Both the position numbers and the translations under genes were made by a program. The notes under the pieces were generated by a model. The model had not been told where the DNA came from. It saw only the letters and a program-made list of their open reading frames with translations, and ran no database searches. A stretch of 64,000 nt of DNA, taken from Paenibacillus sp. RUD330 (GTDB lineage: Bacteria; Bacillota; Bacilli; Paenibacillales; Paenibacillaceae). Shown one piece after another: positions 50,263-61,121 of this stretch (the first letter of the stretch is position 1; each line of letters begins with the position of its first letter). The stretch covers positions 2,544,501 through 2,608,500 of the forward strand of contig NZ_CP022655.2 in assembly GCF_002243345.2 (NCBI RefSeq), read 5' to 3'.

Positions 50263-50994
50263 TCAGCGGATGAAATGCTTGAGGCCATCGGGAATTTCCC
50301 GCTGCCAGAAGCCCCATTGATGTTTGCCGTCTTTTTCCGTATAACGGATCGAAGCGCCCTTTTCCTCGAGGAGGTCTCGCATTTCGCGGTTCAGCGTGAC
50401 GAAGTCGTAGATGCCCGTATCCGTCTGGTAGTCGGTTTCCTGCAGGCCGACATATTGGTACAGCTGCAGCCAGCCCAGCTGCTGCTCATGGGCTGCCAGC
50501 TGCTGGGAAGCCGCATAAAACGCCCCGGACAGCGAGAGGATGCGGCTCCAAATGTCCGGGTAGCGGAGCGCGAGATGGAGGGAGACCGTGCCGCCGAGCG
50601 AATCGCCGACGAGCAGCCGCTCCGAGCGCTCGCGCCGGACGGGGTAGCGTTCCTCGACAAACGGAAGCATCTCTTCCGCGAAGAAGCGGACGTAGGCTTC
50701 GTGCAGGCTTCCGTCCGGAGAATATTCAGCCGTGCGCTTTTTCTTGTCCACGTCGACTCCGACGATGATGAAGGGTTCGATGTCGCCGTCGATGATCAGC
50801 TTGTTGGCGAGCGTGGCGATCCGTCCGAAGTTGAACAGATCCTCGCCGTCCTGGCCGTATACGACGGGATAGCTCAGCACTTCGTTGTAGCTGGGGGGGA
50901 GGTAGATCCGCAGATCGCGGGAGCCCGTTTCCAGATAGGCGCTCGGCACCGTCTCCTTCACAATGGTCCGTTTCAAGTATTTGTCGTCGGTCAT
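50263..50994 (-). CDS. Alpha/beta-hydrolase esterase (esterase D/Fes type)
   Basis: A 243-aa cytosolic esterase of the PF00756 group. The nucleophile elbow is LLVGDSLGGTVSLHLALRYP, the oxyanion region VVYGQDGEDLFNFG, and the catalytic His is in GKHQWGFWQREIP. It resembles Bacillus siderophore-trilactone esterases (YbbA/BesA), but no iron-uptake genes are nearby, so the substrate is open. ATG 50994 (MTDDKYLKRT) follows AAGGAGG; the longer frame to 51093 is not needed. Confidence 0.82.
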   Translation of the reverse strand: MTDDKYLKRTIVKETVPSAYLETGSRDLRIYLPPSYNEVLSYPVVYGQDGEDLFNFGRIATLANKLIIDGDIEPFIIVGVDVDKKKRTAEYSPDGSLHEAYVRFFAEEMLPFVEERYPVRRERSERLLVGDSLGGTVSLHLALRYPDIWSRILSLSGAFYAASQQLAAHEQQLGWLQLYQYVGLQETDYQTDTGIYDFVTLNREMRDLLEEKGASIRYTEKDGKHQWGFWQREIPDGLKHFIR

Positions 50995-52461
<1,467 letters not shown>

Positions 52462-52502
52462 GCGGCCAAGCGGCCGATCCACCGAAGGAGGAACCTGTTA
52501 AC

Positions 52503-53480
52503 ATGGCTCAAATGAATATGCTTGAAGCAATCCGCGACGCTCTGCGGACCGAGCTTAAGCGTGACGATAATGTAATGCTGTTCGGGGAGGACGTCGGCCA
52601 TACCGGCGGCGTCTTCCGCGTGACGGAAGGACTGCAGAAGGAATTCGGCGAGGAGCGCGTATTCGATACGCCGCTCGCGGAATCCGCTCTGGCCGGCATG
52701 GCTGTAGGCCTCGGCGTCCAAGGCTTCCGCCCCGTTGCCGAAATCCAGTTCGTCGGCTTCATCTATGAAGCTCTGGACCAAATGTTCGTTCAAGCGGCCC
52801 GCATGCGCTACCGTTCCGGCGGCCGCTACAACTCGCCGATCGTATTCCGCACCCCGTTCGGCGGCGGCGTCAAGGCAGCCGAGCTGCATACGGATTCCCT
52901 GGAAGGCCTCGCGATGCAGACTCCGGGCATCAAGGTCGTCATTCCTTCCAATCCATACGATGCCAAGGGCCTCATGATTTCCGCTATCCGCGACAACGAT
53001 CCGGTCTTCTTCATGGAGCACTTGAACCTGTACCGCGCCTTCCGCGCCGAAGTGCCGGAAGAGGAGTACACGATTCCGCTCGGCAAGGCCAACGTCGTCC
53101 GCGAGGGCAGCGACGTGACGATCGTCACCTACGGCATGATGGTCCACACCTCCGTGAAAGCAGCCGAGGAGCTGGAGAAGGAAGGCGTCAAGGTCGAAGT
53201 CATCGACCTGCGCACGCTGATGCCGCTTGACATCGATACGATCGTGGAGTCCATCAAGAAGACGAACCGCGTCATCATCGTCCAGGAAGCGCAAAAGACA
53301 TCCGGCGCTGCCGCCGAGGTCATCGCGCAGATCAACGAGAAGGCCATTCTCCATCTGGAAGCTCCTGTCCTGCGCGTAGCCGGACCGGATACGGTGTACC
53401 CGTATGCGCAGATCGAGGATCAATGGCTTCCGACACCGGCCCGCATCGTCGCTGGCGTGAAGAAAGTTCTCGACTTCTAA
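52503..53480 (+). CDS. pdhB: Pyruvate dehydrogenase E1 beta
   Basis: Transketolase-like E1 beta subunit, 325 aa, forming the alpha2beta2 E1. Typical segments: [64 protein letters not shown] and [19 protein letters not shown] precedes ATG 52503. A structured GC-rich spacer of 117 bases separates it from pdhC. Confidence 0.95.
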   Translation: MAQMNMLEAIRDALRTELKRDDNVMLFGEDVGHTGGVFRVTEGLQKEFGEERVFDTPLAESALAGMAVGLGVQGFRPVAEIQFVGFIYEALDQMFVQAARMRYRSGGRYNSPIVFRTPFGGGVKAAELHTDSLEGLAMQTPGIKVVIPSNPYDAKGLMISAIRDNDPVFFMEHLNLYRAFRAEVPEEEYTIPLGKANVVREGSDVTIVTYGMMVHTSVKAAEELEKEGVKVEVIDLRTLMPLDIDTIVESIKKTNRVIIVQEAQKTSGAAAEVIAQINEKAILHLEAPVLRVAGPDTVYPYAQIEDQWLPTPARIVAGVKKVLDF

Positions 53481-53597
53481 TCCATCCGGCCGGCTTGCGG
53501 CCGTTACCGATGGCGGGGGAGGGGGTGGCCCGGCTCAGCCGGAGCTTGTCCCGCCCGCGGCCATCTCCAAGCTCTAAACGCAAAAGGAGGTACATCC

Positions 53598-54938
53598 GTG
53601 GCAAAATTCGAATACCGGTTCCCGGAGCTCGGCGAAGGCCTGCATGAGGGCGAGATCATGACCATGCATATCAAGCCGGGCGACAAAGTGACCGACGATG
53701 ACATCATTATGGAAGTCCAGAACGACAAAGCCGTCGTGGAAGTGCCTTGTCCCGTCAACGGCACCGTTCTTGAAGTATTCGCGAAGGACGGACAGGTGTG
53801 CCATGTAGGCGAAGTGGTCGCGATCATCGATGCCGAAGGCGATCTCCCGGAAGGCGCGGCGCCTGCCGAGGACAGCCCGAAGGAAGTGGCGAAGGACGAG
53901 GCGGCCAGCGTCGCTCCCGGCGCAGCCAAGGCCGATGCCGAGGTCGCGGCGAAGGATGCCGCTCCCGCAGCCGCCCAGCCTGCCAAGGCCGAAGGCGCAG
54001 CCAAGGGCAGCGTGCTCGCTACGCCTAGCGTGCGCAAGTTCGCCCGCGAAAAAGGCGTGGACATTACGGCCGTCCAAGGCTCGGGCAAAAACGGCAAAGT
54101 AACCCGTGAGGACGTCGAGCAGTTTGCAGCGGGCGGCGGCAAGTCCGCACCGGCAGCCGCTGCGGACAATGCGGCCGTTGCAGCCAAAGGCGCAGGAGAA
54201 GCGAAAGCCGCTCCGGTGGCGTCCCAAGGCGGAGACCGTCCGGAAGAACGCCTGCCGTTCAAGGGCATCCGCAAAATCATCGCGGGCGCGATGGCGAAGT
54301 CCGCTTACACGGCTCCGCATGTCACGCTGATGGATGAAGTCGATGTGACCGCCCTTGTCGAGCTTCGCCAAAAAGCGAAGCCTGTCGCCGAGAAAAAAGG
54401 CGTCAAGCTGACTTACCTGCCGTTCATCGTGAAAGCCCTCGTAGCGGCCTGCCGCGAGTTCCCGATCATGAACGCGATGCTGGACGAGGAATCCCAGGAA
54501 ATTGTGCTCCGCAAATACTACAACATCGGTATTGCGACGGACACGGACAACGGCCTCATCGTTCCGGTCATCGAGCATGCGGATCGCAAAAACGTATGGA
54601 CGATCGCGGATTCCATTCGCGACCTGGCCATCCGCGGACGCGACGGCAAGCTTACCGGCGCCGAGCTCAAAGGCAGCACGATCACGATCACGAACATCGG
54701 CTCCGCCGGCGGCATGTTCTTCACGCCGATCATCAACTTCCCTGAAGTCGCGATTCTCGGCGTAGGCCGCATTTCCGACAAGCCTGTCGTCAAGAACGGC
54801 GAAATCGTTCCTGCATCCGTCATGGCTCTGTCCCTCAGCTTCGACCACCGCATCATCGACGGTGCGACGGCTCAGAATTTCCTCAACTACATTAAACAGC
54901 TTCTGGGCGACCCTCAGCTGCTCGTTATGGAGGTATAA
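53598..54938 (+). CDS. pdhC: Pyruvate dehydrogenase E2 (dihydrolipoamide acetyltransferase)
   Basis: Core E2 acyltransferase, 446 aa, with one lipoyl domain (1-80; lipoyl-lysine in VQNDKAVVE) and an Ala/Pro-rich linker. Next are a peripheral subunit-binding domain (about 137-172: [30 protein letters not shown]), a second Ala-rich linker, and the catalytic domain with [13 protein letters not shown] 53598 follows AAAGGAGGT. It is full-length and lies three bases before pdhD. Confidence 0.95.
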   Translation: MAKFEYRFPELGEGLHEGEIMTMHIKPGDKVTDDDIIMEVQNDKAVVEVPCPVNGTVLEVFAKDGQVCHVGEVVAIIDAEGDLPEGAAPAEDSPKEVAKDEAASVAPGAAKADAEVAAKDAAPAAAQPAKAEGAAKGSVLATPSVRKFAREKGVDITAVQGSGKNGKVTREDVEQFAAGGGKSAPAAAADNAAVAAKGAGEAKAAPVASQGGDRPEERLPFKGIRKIIAGAMAKSAYTAPHVTLMDEVDVTALVELRQKAKPVAEKKGVKLTYLPFIVKALVAACREFPIMNAMLDEESQEIVLRKYYNIGIATDTDNGLIVPVIEHADRKNVWTIADSIRDLAIRGRDGKLTGAELKGSTITITNIGSAGGMFFTPIINFPEVAILGVGRISDKPVVKNGEIVPASVMALSLSFDHRIIDGATAQNFLNYIKQLLGDPQLLVMEV

Positions 54939-54941
54939 CTC

Positions 54942-56357
54942 ATGGTAGTAGGAGATCCATCTCTCGATATCGACACACTGGTAATTGGTGCAGGCCCCGG
55001 CGGGTATGTAGCGGCGATTCGCGCCGCTCAGCTCGGCCAGAGCGTCCTCTGCGTGGATAAGGAATATGTAGGCGGCGTCTGCTTGAACGTCGGCTGCATT
55101 CCTTCCAAGGCTCTGATCTCGGCTTCCCATCAGTACGACACGGTCAGCCACTCCGAAGCGATCGGCATCACGGCCGCCGACGTGAAGGTCGACTGGTCCA
55201 AAATCCAGGAGTTCCGCGGCAGCGTCGTCAAGAAGCTGACCGGCGGCGTAGCCAGCCTGCTGAAAGCCAACAAAGTCCAGTACTTTGCCGGCGAAGTCAT
55301 GTTCATCAACGAAAACGAAGCCCGCGTCTTCAACGATCAGGAAGCGCCGCGCTACCGGTTCAAGAACTGCATCATCGCGACTGGCTCCCGTCCGATCGAG
55401 CTGAAGGCATTCCCGTTCGGCGGACGCATCGTGTCCTCCACGGGAGCTCTGACGCTGCCTGAGATTCCGAAGAGCCTCGTTGTCATCGGCGGCGGCTACA
55501 TCGGCATCGAGCTGAGCCAGATGTACAGCAAGTTCGGCACGAAGGTGACGATCCTCGAAGGCTCCGACTCCATCCTGCCCGGCTTCGACAAAGACATGTC
55601 CCAGCTCGTGGCGAAGAAGCTCAAAGCCAAAAAAGCCGACATCATCACCGGCGCAATGGCGAAAAGCTCCGAGCAGACCGACAAGGACGTCACGGTCACG
55701 TACACGGTCGGCGACAAGGAAGAGAAGATCACTGCCGACTATCTGCTCGTAACGGTCGGACGCCGTCCGAACACCGATGGAGAGCTTGGCCTTGACCTCA
55801 TCAACATCAAGATGACGGACCGCGGCCTCATCGAAGTCAACGACGAAGGACGCACGAGCATTCCGCATATCTTCGCCATCGGCGACATCGTTGCCGGTCC
55901 TGCGCTCGCCCACAAAGCGATGTATGAAGGCCGCGTCGCGGCTGAAGTCATCGGCGGAGAGCCGAGCAAAGTCGACTACAAGTGCATGCCAGCGGTCTGC
56001 TTCTCCGATCCGGAATGCGCAAGCGTCGGCCTGACGGAGAAGGAAGCCAAGGACAAAGGCTACAACGTCCAAGTCGGCAAATTCCCGTTTGCAGCGAACG
56101 GACGCGCTCTTTCCCTGAACGCTGGAGAAGGCTTCGTCAAAATCGTAGCCGACAAAGACAGCGGCCTCGTGCTCGGCGCCCACATCGCGGGCATCGAAGC
56201 TTCCAACATGATCTCCGAGCTCGGCCTGGCGATCGAGATGGGCGCTACGCTTGAAGACATCGCTCTTACGATCCATGCCCACCCGACGCTCGGCGAAATC
56301 GTGCTGGATGCGGCGGAAGTGGCTCTCGGCCACCCAATCCACGTTTTCGTCAAGTAA
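54942..56357 (+). CDS. pdhD: Dihydrolipoamide dehydrogenase E3
   Basis: A 471-aa flavoprotein reoxidising dihydrolipoamide with NAD+. FAD site LVIGAGPGGYVAAIRAAQLG, redox disulfide GGVCLNVGCIPSK, NAD site VVIGGGYIGIELSQMYSKFG, second FAD motif FAIGDIVAGPALAHKA, and the active-site His-Glu pair in IHAHPTLGEIVLDAAE. It completes pdhABCD, and the terminator at 56391-56423 follows. It may also serve other 2-oxoacid dehydrogenases. Confidence 0.96.
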   Translation: MVVGDPSLDIDTLVIGAGPGGYVAAIRAAQLGQSVLCVDKEYVGGVCLNVGCIPSKALISASHQYDTVSHSEAIGITAADVKVDWSKIQEFRGSVVKKLTGGVASLLKANKVQYFAGEVMFINENEARVFNDQEAPRYRFKNCIIATGSRPIELKAFPFGGRIVSSTGALTLPEIPKSLVVIGGGYIGIELSQMYSKFGTKVTILEGSDSILPGFDKDMSQLVAKKLKAKKADIITGAMAKSSEQTDKDVTVTYTVGDKEEKITADYLLVTVGRRPNTDGELGLDLINIKMTDRGLIEVNDEGRTSIPHIFAIGDIVAGPALAHKAMYEGRVAAEVIGGEPSKVDYKCMPAVCFSDPECASVGLTEKEAKDKGYNVQVGKFPFAANGRALSLNAGEGFVKIVADKDSGLVLGAHIAGIEASNMISELGLAIEMGATLEDIALTIHAHPTLGEIVLDAAEVALGHPIHVFVK

Positions 56358-56390
56358 TCGAACCGCCGCCGATTTCCGGCGGCATGCAGC

Positions 56391-56423
56391 AACAGCCGGC
56401 ACCCCGCGTGCCGGCTGTTTTTT
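56391..56423 (+). terminator. pdh operon terminator
   Basis: AACAGCCGGCA, loop CCCCGCG, TGCCGGCTGTT, then TTTT. Confidence 0.92.
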
Positions 56424-56732
56424 GTTTTGTCGGGGAGCAGGCGGGTAGGGCGATGTGCCTGGCCTGCGAGAGGGCGGCTGCCTCAAAACGCTTCGATGCG
56501 CCTGGAGCGCATGATGCTGCTTGTTCGGTTTTTCTTATTTGGCTATTCCTTCCTGCGAAAAATCCTTTATTGCCCCTAATCGTTACCGCGCCAAAGGATT
56601 ATAAGTCGATTCGATCGTTTTCTTGCGACTTTTCCTTGCATAATGGAGACAAAACTCGCCTGCTGATGGTAGAATAGGAAAAAGGTTTTCAAAGCCGGGT
56701 TATAGACAGATTGGGACAAAGGGGAAGGTTGC
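56424..56732 (+). promoter_or_regulatory. Gap before thyA with a possible extended -10 promoter
   Basis: About 310 bases without a convincing gene. An inverted repeat ATGCGC/GCGCAT lies near 56500. TGGTAGAAT (56667-56675) fits an extended -10, 58 bases before thyA. The stretch 56570-56700 is AT-rich compared with its surroundings. Confidence 0.4.
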
Positions 56733-57527
56733 ATGAAAAATTACTTGGAGCTTTTGCAGGATATCCTGGACAACGGCACGGAGCGTTCCGACCGGACGGG
56801 CACGGGAACGATCGCCGTCTTCGGCAGGCAGCTCCGCTTTGATCTGTCGAAGGGATTTCCTTTGGTGACGACCAAGCGGGTGCATGTGAAGTCCATCATC
56901 CATGAGCTGCTGTGGTTTTTGAGCGGAGACACCAATATCCGTTACTTGCAGGAGAATGGAGTGCGCATCTGGAACGAATGGGCGGACGAGAACGGCGATC
57001 TCGGGCCTGTGTACGGCTCCCAGTGGCGGGCATGGGAAGGGAAGGACGGCACGGTCCACGATCAGATCCAGAAAGTCGTGGAATCCATCTCCACCAATCC
57101 CGATTCGCGCCGCCACATGGTGAGCGCCTGGAATGTGGCGGAGGTGGACAATATGAAGCTGCCGCCATGCCATTTCGTCTTTCAGTTCCAGGTTGCTGCC
57201 GGCAAGCTGAACTGCATGTTCACGATGCGGTCCTCGGACACCTTCCTAGGACTTCCGTTCAACATCGCCCAGTATGCGATGCTGACCCATATGATCGCGC
57301 AGCAATGCGATCTGGAGCCCGGCGAGCTGATCTATTCCGGCGGAGACGTCCACATCTACAGCAATCATCTGGAGCAGGTGAAGCTGCAGCTGACCAGGGA
57401 GCCGCATCCGCTGCCGCAGCTGGTGCTGAAGAGGCGTCCGGAATCCATCTTCGATTACCGCTACGAGGATTTCGAGATCGCAGGCTACCAGCATCATCCC
57501 ACGATCAAGGCCGAGGTCGCCATATGA
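56733..57527 (+). CDS. thyA: Thymidylate synthase
   Basis: Makes dTMP from dUMP with methylene-tetrahydrofolate, 264 aa, the standard ThyA length. Motifs: [40 protein letters not shown], the catalytic Cys in [12 protein letters not shown] and [24 protein letters not shown] precedes ATG 56733. It overlaps dfrA by ATGA, so the enzyme that makes dihydrofolate and the one that recycles it are co-translated. Confidence 0.96.
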   Translation: MKNYLELLQDILDNGTERSDRTGTGTIAVFGRQLRFDLSKGFPLVTTKRVHVKSIIHELLWFLSGDTNIRYLQENGVRIWNEWADENGDLGPVYGSQWRAWEGKDGTVHDQIQKVVESISTNPDSRRHMVSAWNVAEVDNMKLPPCHFVFQFQVAAGKLNCMFTMRSSDTFLGLPFNIAQYAMLTHMIAQQCDLEPGELIYSGGDVHIYSNHLEQVKLQLTREPHPLPQLVLKRRPESIFDYRYEDFEIAGYQHHPTIKAEVAI

Positions 57528-58018
57528 TCACGATGATCGCCTGCATGGACCGCGACCGCCTGATCGGGCGCGGCAACGACCTTCCGTGGAAGCTTCCCGA
57601 AGACATGAACTACTTCAAGGAGCGGACGATGGGCAAGACGGTGCTGATGGGACGCAGGACGTTCGAGTCGTTCGGCGGCCGGCCGCTCAAGAACAGGCGC
57701 AACGTCGTTCTGACCCGGGATGCCGGCTTCAAGCCGGAAGGAGCCGAGACGGTGCATTCCCTGGATGCGGCGCTGCAGCTGGAGACGGAGGGCGAGGAGC
57801 TGATGGTCATCGGCGGCGAGCAGATCTACGAGCTGCTGCTGCCTCATGCCGATTGCCTGCTGCTTACGGAGATCGACGCTTCTTTCGGGGGCGGAGACGC
57901 TTTCTTTCCTTCCTTCCGCGAGGAAGAATGGAAGCTCGCGGATTCCTGTCCCGGCAAGGGCGACGAGAGGCTGGGAGTTGCCTACCGCTTCAACCGTTAT
58001 GAACGGGTGAAGGAATAG
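57524..58018 (+). CDS. dfrA: Dihydrofolate reductase
   Basis: A 164-aa NADPH-dependent reductase regenerating tetrahydrofolate. Typical residues: [24 protein letters not shown] (with the substrate-binding acidic residue following), [29 protein letters not shown] and [26 protein letters not shown] 57524 overlaps the thyA stop. No terminator follows, so some transcription could continue into the gltD leader. Confidence 0.94.
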   Translation: MITMIACMDRDRLIGRGNDLPWKLPEDMNYFKERTMGKTVLMGRRTFESFGGRPLKNRRNVVLTRDAGFKPEGAETVHSLDAALQLETEGEELMVIGGEQIYELLLPHADCLLLTEIDASFGGGDAFFPSFREEEWKLADSCPGKGDERLGVAYRFNRYERVKE

Positions 58019-58227
58019 TCTTTATTGCTGTCATGCGACAAAGTGCAAATGATTGTACGCTTTCTCCATTATGGTCGACCGGTCAACAATGCTACGATGA
58101 GGTACAAAGTATGCGCCGGAATGCAACTTTATGCTTATTCCGGCAGCGGCATTCGGGGCTGCGTCCTTTAGAGCCGACAGACAGATGACTTAACGATAGG
58201 GACCTTACGGATGGAGGAATGGGCAAG

Positions 58228-59715
58228 ATGTCGACACCTACTGGTTTTATGGAATACAAGCGCGAGCTGCCTGCGGACCGCAGCCCGCTCGAGAGGGTCA
58301 AGGATTGGGAAGAGTTCCACAAGCATCTGCCGGAAGACCAGCTGCGCACGCAGGGAGCCCGCTGCATGGATTGCGGCACTCCTTACTGCCACACCGGCAT
58401 GGAGATCGCCGGAGGAGCTTCCGGATGCCCTGTCAACAACCTGATTCCGGAATGGAACCATCTGATCTACCGCGGCCTATGGCGCGAAGCGCTGGAGCGC
58501 CTCCACAAAACGAACAACTTCCCGGAATTCACCGGACGCGTATGTCCGGCGCCATGCGAAGGCTCTTGTACGGTCGGCCTGATCGGCGACTCCGTGACGA
58601 TCAAGACGATCGAGCAGGCGATCATCGACCGCGGCTTCGATGAAGGCTGGGTCGTCCCGCAGCCTCCGAAGATGCGCACGAGCAAGCGAGTTGCGGTCAT
58701 CGGCTCCGGACCTGCCGGAATGGCCTGCGCCGCGCAGCTCAACAAAGCCGGCCACACCGTGACGGTCTACGAGCGCGCGGACCGGATCGGCGGCCTGCTC
58801 ACCTATGGCATTCCGACGATGAAGCTCGACAAGGGCATTGTGCAGCGCCGCGTCGATCTGATGGAAGCCGAAGGCGTCAGCTTCGTCACGAACACGGAGA
58901 TCGGCAAGGATATCGGAGCGGAGGAGCTTCTGGAAGGCTTTGACGCCATCGTCCTTTGCGGCGGCGCCACCAAAGCCCGCGGAGTAGACATCGAAGGCTC
59001 CACCCTCGGAGGCATCCACCCTGCGATGGACTACCTCAACGGAACGATCAAGAGCTACCTGGATTCCGGTCTGGAAGACGGCAACTACATCTCGGCCAAG
59101 GACAAGGATGTCATCGTCATCGGCGGCGGGGACACCGGCACCGACTGCGTCGCGACCGCTCTGCGACATGGCTGCAAGTCCGTCACCCAGTTCGGCACGC
59201 ATGCCAAGGCTCCGCTGGAGCGGGACAGCATCAACAACCCTTGGCCACAGTTCCCGAACGTGTACACGCTCGATTATGCCCATGAGGAGGCCAAGGCGGT
59301 CTATGGCGAAGATCCTCGCGCCTTCTCCGTCCTGACGAAGAAGTTCGTCGGCGACGAGAACGGCCAGCTCAAGGAGCTGCATACGGTTCAGATCGAGCGC
59401 ACGGTCGACGAGACCGGACGCAAGATCTACAAGGAAATTCCCGGCACCGAAAAAGTATGGCCGGCCGATCTCGTATTCGTCGCCGTTGGCTTTGAAGGAC
59501 CGGAATCCACGCTTGTGGATGCGTTCTCCGTCGAGCAGGACCGCCGCACGAACGTCAAGGCCCGCAAAGGCGATTACCGCACAAGCGTGGACAAGGTATT
59601 CGCAGCAGGCGACATGCGCCGCGGACAAAGCCTCGTCGTCTGGGCCATCAACGAGGGCCGTGAAGCCGCACGCGAAGTGGACCGTTATTTGATGGGAACG
59701 ACGATGCTGCCTTAA
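58228..59715 (+). CDS. gltD: Glutamate synthase small subunit (GltD/GltB beta)
   Basis: A 495-aa NADPH-dependent flavoprotein passing electrons to the glutamate synthase large subunit. N-terminal Fe-S cysteines are in CMDCGTPYCHTG, GCPVNN and CPAPCEGSC. The FAD site is VAVIGSGPAGMACAAQLNKAG, the NADPH site VIVIGGGDTGTDCVATALRHG, and the C-terminal GDMRRGQSLVVWAINEGREAA. ATG 58228 lies ten bases after GGAGG; ATG 58219 is too close. The large-subunit gene is not adjacent, unlike the usual gltAB order. Confidence 0.92.
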   Translation: MSTPTGFMEYKRELPADRSPLERVKDWEEFHKHLPEDQLRTQGARCMDCGTPYCHTGMEIAGGASGCPVNNLIPEWNHLIYRGLWREALERLHKTNNFPEFTGRVCPAPCEGSCTVGLIGDSVTIKTIEQAIIDRGFDEGWVVPQPPKMRTSKRVAVIGSGPAGMACAAQLNKAGHTVTVYERADRIGGLLTYGIPTMKLDKGIVQRRVDLMEAEGVSFVTNTEIGKDIGAEELLEGFDAIVLCGGATKARGVDIEGSTLGGIHPAMDYLNGTIKSYLDSGLEDGNYISAKDKDVIVIGGGDTGTDCVATALRHGCKSVTQFGTHAKAPLERDSINNPWPQFPNVYTLDYAHEEAKAVYGEDPRAFSVLTKKFVGDENGQLKELHTVQIERTVDETGRKIYKEIPGTEKVWPADLVFVAVGFEGPESTLVDAFSVEQDRRTNVKARKGDYRTSVDKVFAAGDMRRGQSLVVWAINEGREAAREVDRYLMGTTMLP

Positions 59716-59736
59716 TGATTCTCTCTGCACGGCTTT

Positions 59737-59767
59737 AAAAAGCGCCTTCCCGGCGCTTTTTCTTTTT
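59737..59767 (+). terminator. gltD terminator
   Basis: AAAAAGCGCC, loop TTCCC, GGCGCTTTTT, then CTTTTT. Confidence 0.93.
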
Positions 59768-59951
59768 CCATCGAAAAGGAACGGAAGATAAGAAAACCGG
59801 CGTCAGATGGAGTGGCCAGATGGAATGGCGTCCGGGTGTCCAGGAGGAGAGACGGGAGAAGAGCCAGAATGTGGAGCAGCCTGCACGGCGGGACCTATGG
59901 TACAATATTCGTATTGTCCATAAGTCTATATACCTAAAGGAGAGACTGCCC

Positions 59952-61076
59952 GTGAACGCAACCGAAGGCGCATCTGTCTTGACGCCGGCGGATATTCACC
60001 ATATCAGAACCTTTATCGATGTGAAATACTTTGACAAACCTCAAAGTGAACGTTCTGAAATTCTATCCGACGCCATTCGCCGAATCATCTTCCAACAGCT
60101 CCCTGATTTCGCCGAAACCATCAAGAAAGAGCTGACGGCAAGATTGATCCGTACCCATATTGTCTCCAAAGAGGGCATAGTCAAAAGCGACGATATTTTT
60201 GCCGCCTGCCTGAACCTCAACTTCCGCGATCAGCGCATCGCCCGTCCACTGATGAACTGGGTGGAGAAAAAGCTGGACGTGTCGCTCGAGCATGCCGAAT
60301 TCGAGCGCATTCTCAGACGCGTCAGGCCGTTCGCGGCGTCACGCGAAGAAGCGCTGCTGGCGGCCGTGGCGGATCATCTCAACTTGCCGGAGACCGTCTC
60401 CGAGCCGTCCGCCAAAAGAGAATCCTCCCTGCTGGGAAGCAGCAGCACGCGGGTTCTGATGATGGCGGTATTGTCCGTCATGCTTCTTGGAGGTACACTT
60501 GTATATGGCTGGTCGCTGTTCCATCATCATGCCGCCGCGATTCCCGTCGCGGCCGCCGCAGAGGCGGCCGTCCCGGCTCCCAAGGCGCAGCCTGCCGCCA
60601 AGAAGGCGCAATCCGCGCCTGCTGCGCCTTTAGCCAAGAACGAGCTTCCACAGTCGCTGCAATATGCCGATATAGAAGTGGAGCGCCTGACGGCTTATTT
60701 GGAGAGCCGCTCGTCGATGCTGGCCAAGCCCCGTTACATGAACGCCATTATCGCGGCCGCCAAGCAGTACAACGTGCATCCGCTGCTGCTGTTCGCCATT
60801 ACCGGCCAAGAACAGAGCTTCGTGCCCGACGACCATAAGCGCGCGGCCAAGATGGCCAACAATCCGTTCAATGTGCATTACAGCTGGCAGGATTTCAACA
60901 CGAGCATCGAGGAGTCTTCGCGGATCGCAGCCAAGACCGTCGTCAACCTGAGCAAGAACAGGCCGGAGAATGCCGATCCCTTGACATGGATCAACCGCAA
61001 ATACGCGGAAGACCCGAAGTGGTCCCGCGGCGTCCGCCAGATTTTCGCGATGCTTCAGGAAAAGGTTGCCGCTTGA
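59952..61076 (+). CDS. Membrane-anchored glucosaminidase-like protein
   Basis: A 374-aa protein. The cytoplasmic N-terminal half (1-160) is helical, with no recognised family. One membrane span (about 166-187: VLMMAVLSVMLLGGTLVYGW) leads to an Ala/Pro/Lys-rich linker and a C-terminal domain resembling glucosaminidase/lysozyme folds, with a likely catalytic Glu in LLFAITGQEQSFVP and NNPFNVHYSW. The layout suggests an N-in, cell-wall-facing hydrolase coupled to a cytoplasmic module. GTG 59952 follows AAAGGAGAG; the longer frame to 59820 has no support. Confidence 0.7.
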   Translation: MNATEGASVLTPADIHHIRTFIDVKYFDKPQSERSEILSDAIRRIIFQQLPDFAETIKKELTARLIRTHIVSKEGIVKSDDIFAACLNLNFRDQRIARPLMNWVEKKLDVSLEHAEFERILRRVRPFAASREEALLAAVADHLNLPETVSEPSAKRESSLLGSSSTRVLMMAVLSVMLLGGTLVYGWSLFHHHAAAIPVAAAAEAAVPAPKAQPAAKKAQSAPAAPLAKNELPQSLQYADIEVERLTAYLESRSSMLAKPRYMNAIIAAAKQYNVHPLLLFAITGQEQSFVPDDHKRAAKMANNPFNVHYSWQDFNTSIEESSRIAAKTVVNLSKNRPENADPLTWINRKYAEDPKWSRGVRQIFAMLQEKVAA

Positions 61077-61121
61077 CGAATTGTTGGCCAAGGACCACCC
61101 GGAATAAAAGGAGGCGGTTCC

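Noticed and set aside
53574-56486. A 970-codon open frame on the minus strand through pdhC and pdhD
   Set aside because: It is an antisense shadow produced by GC-rich codon bias; the plus-strand genes have full family motifs and ribosome sites, and the shadow protein is low-complexity without recognisable domains.
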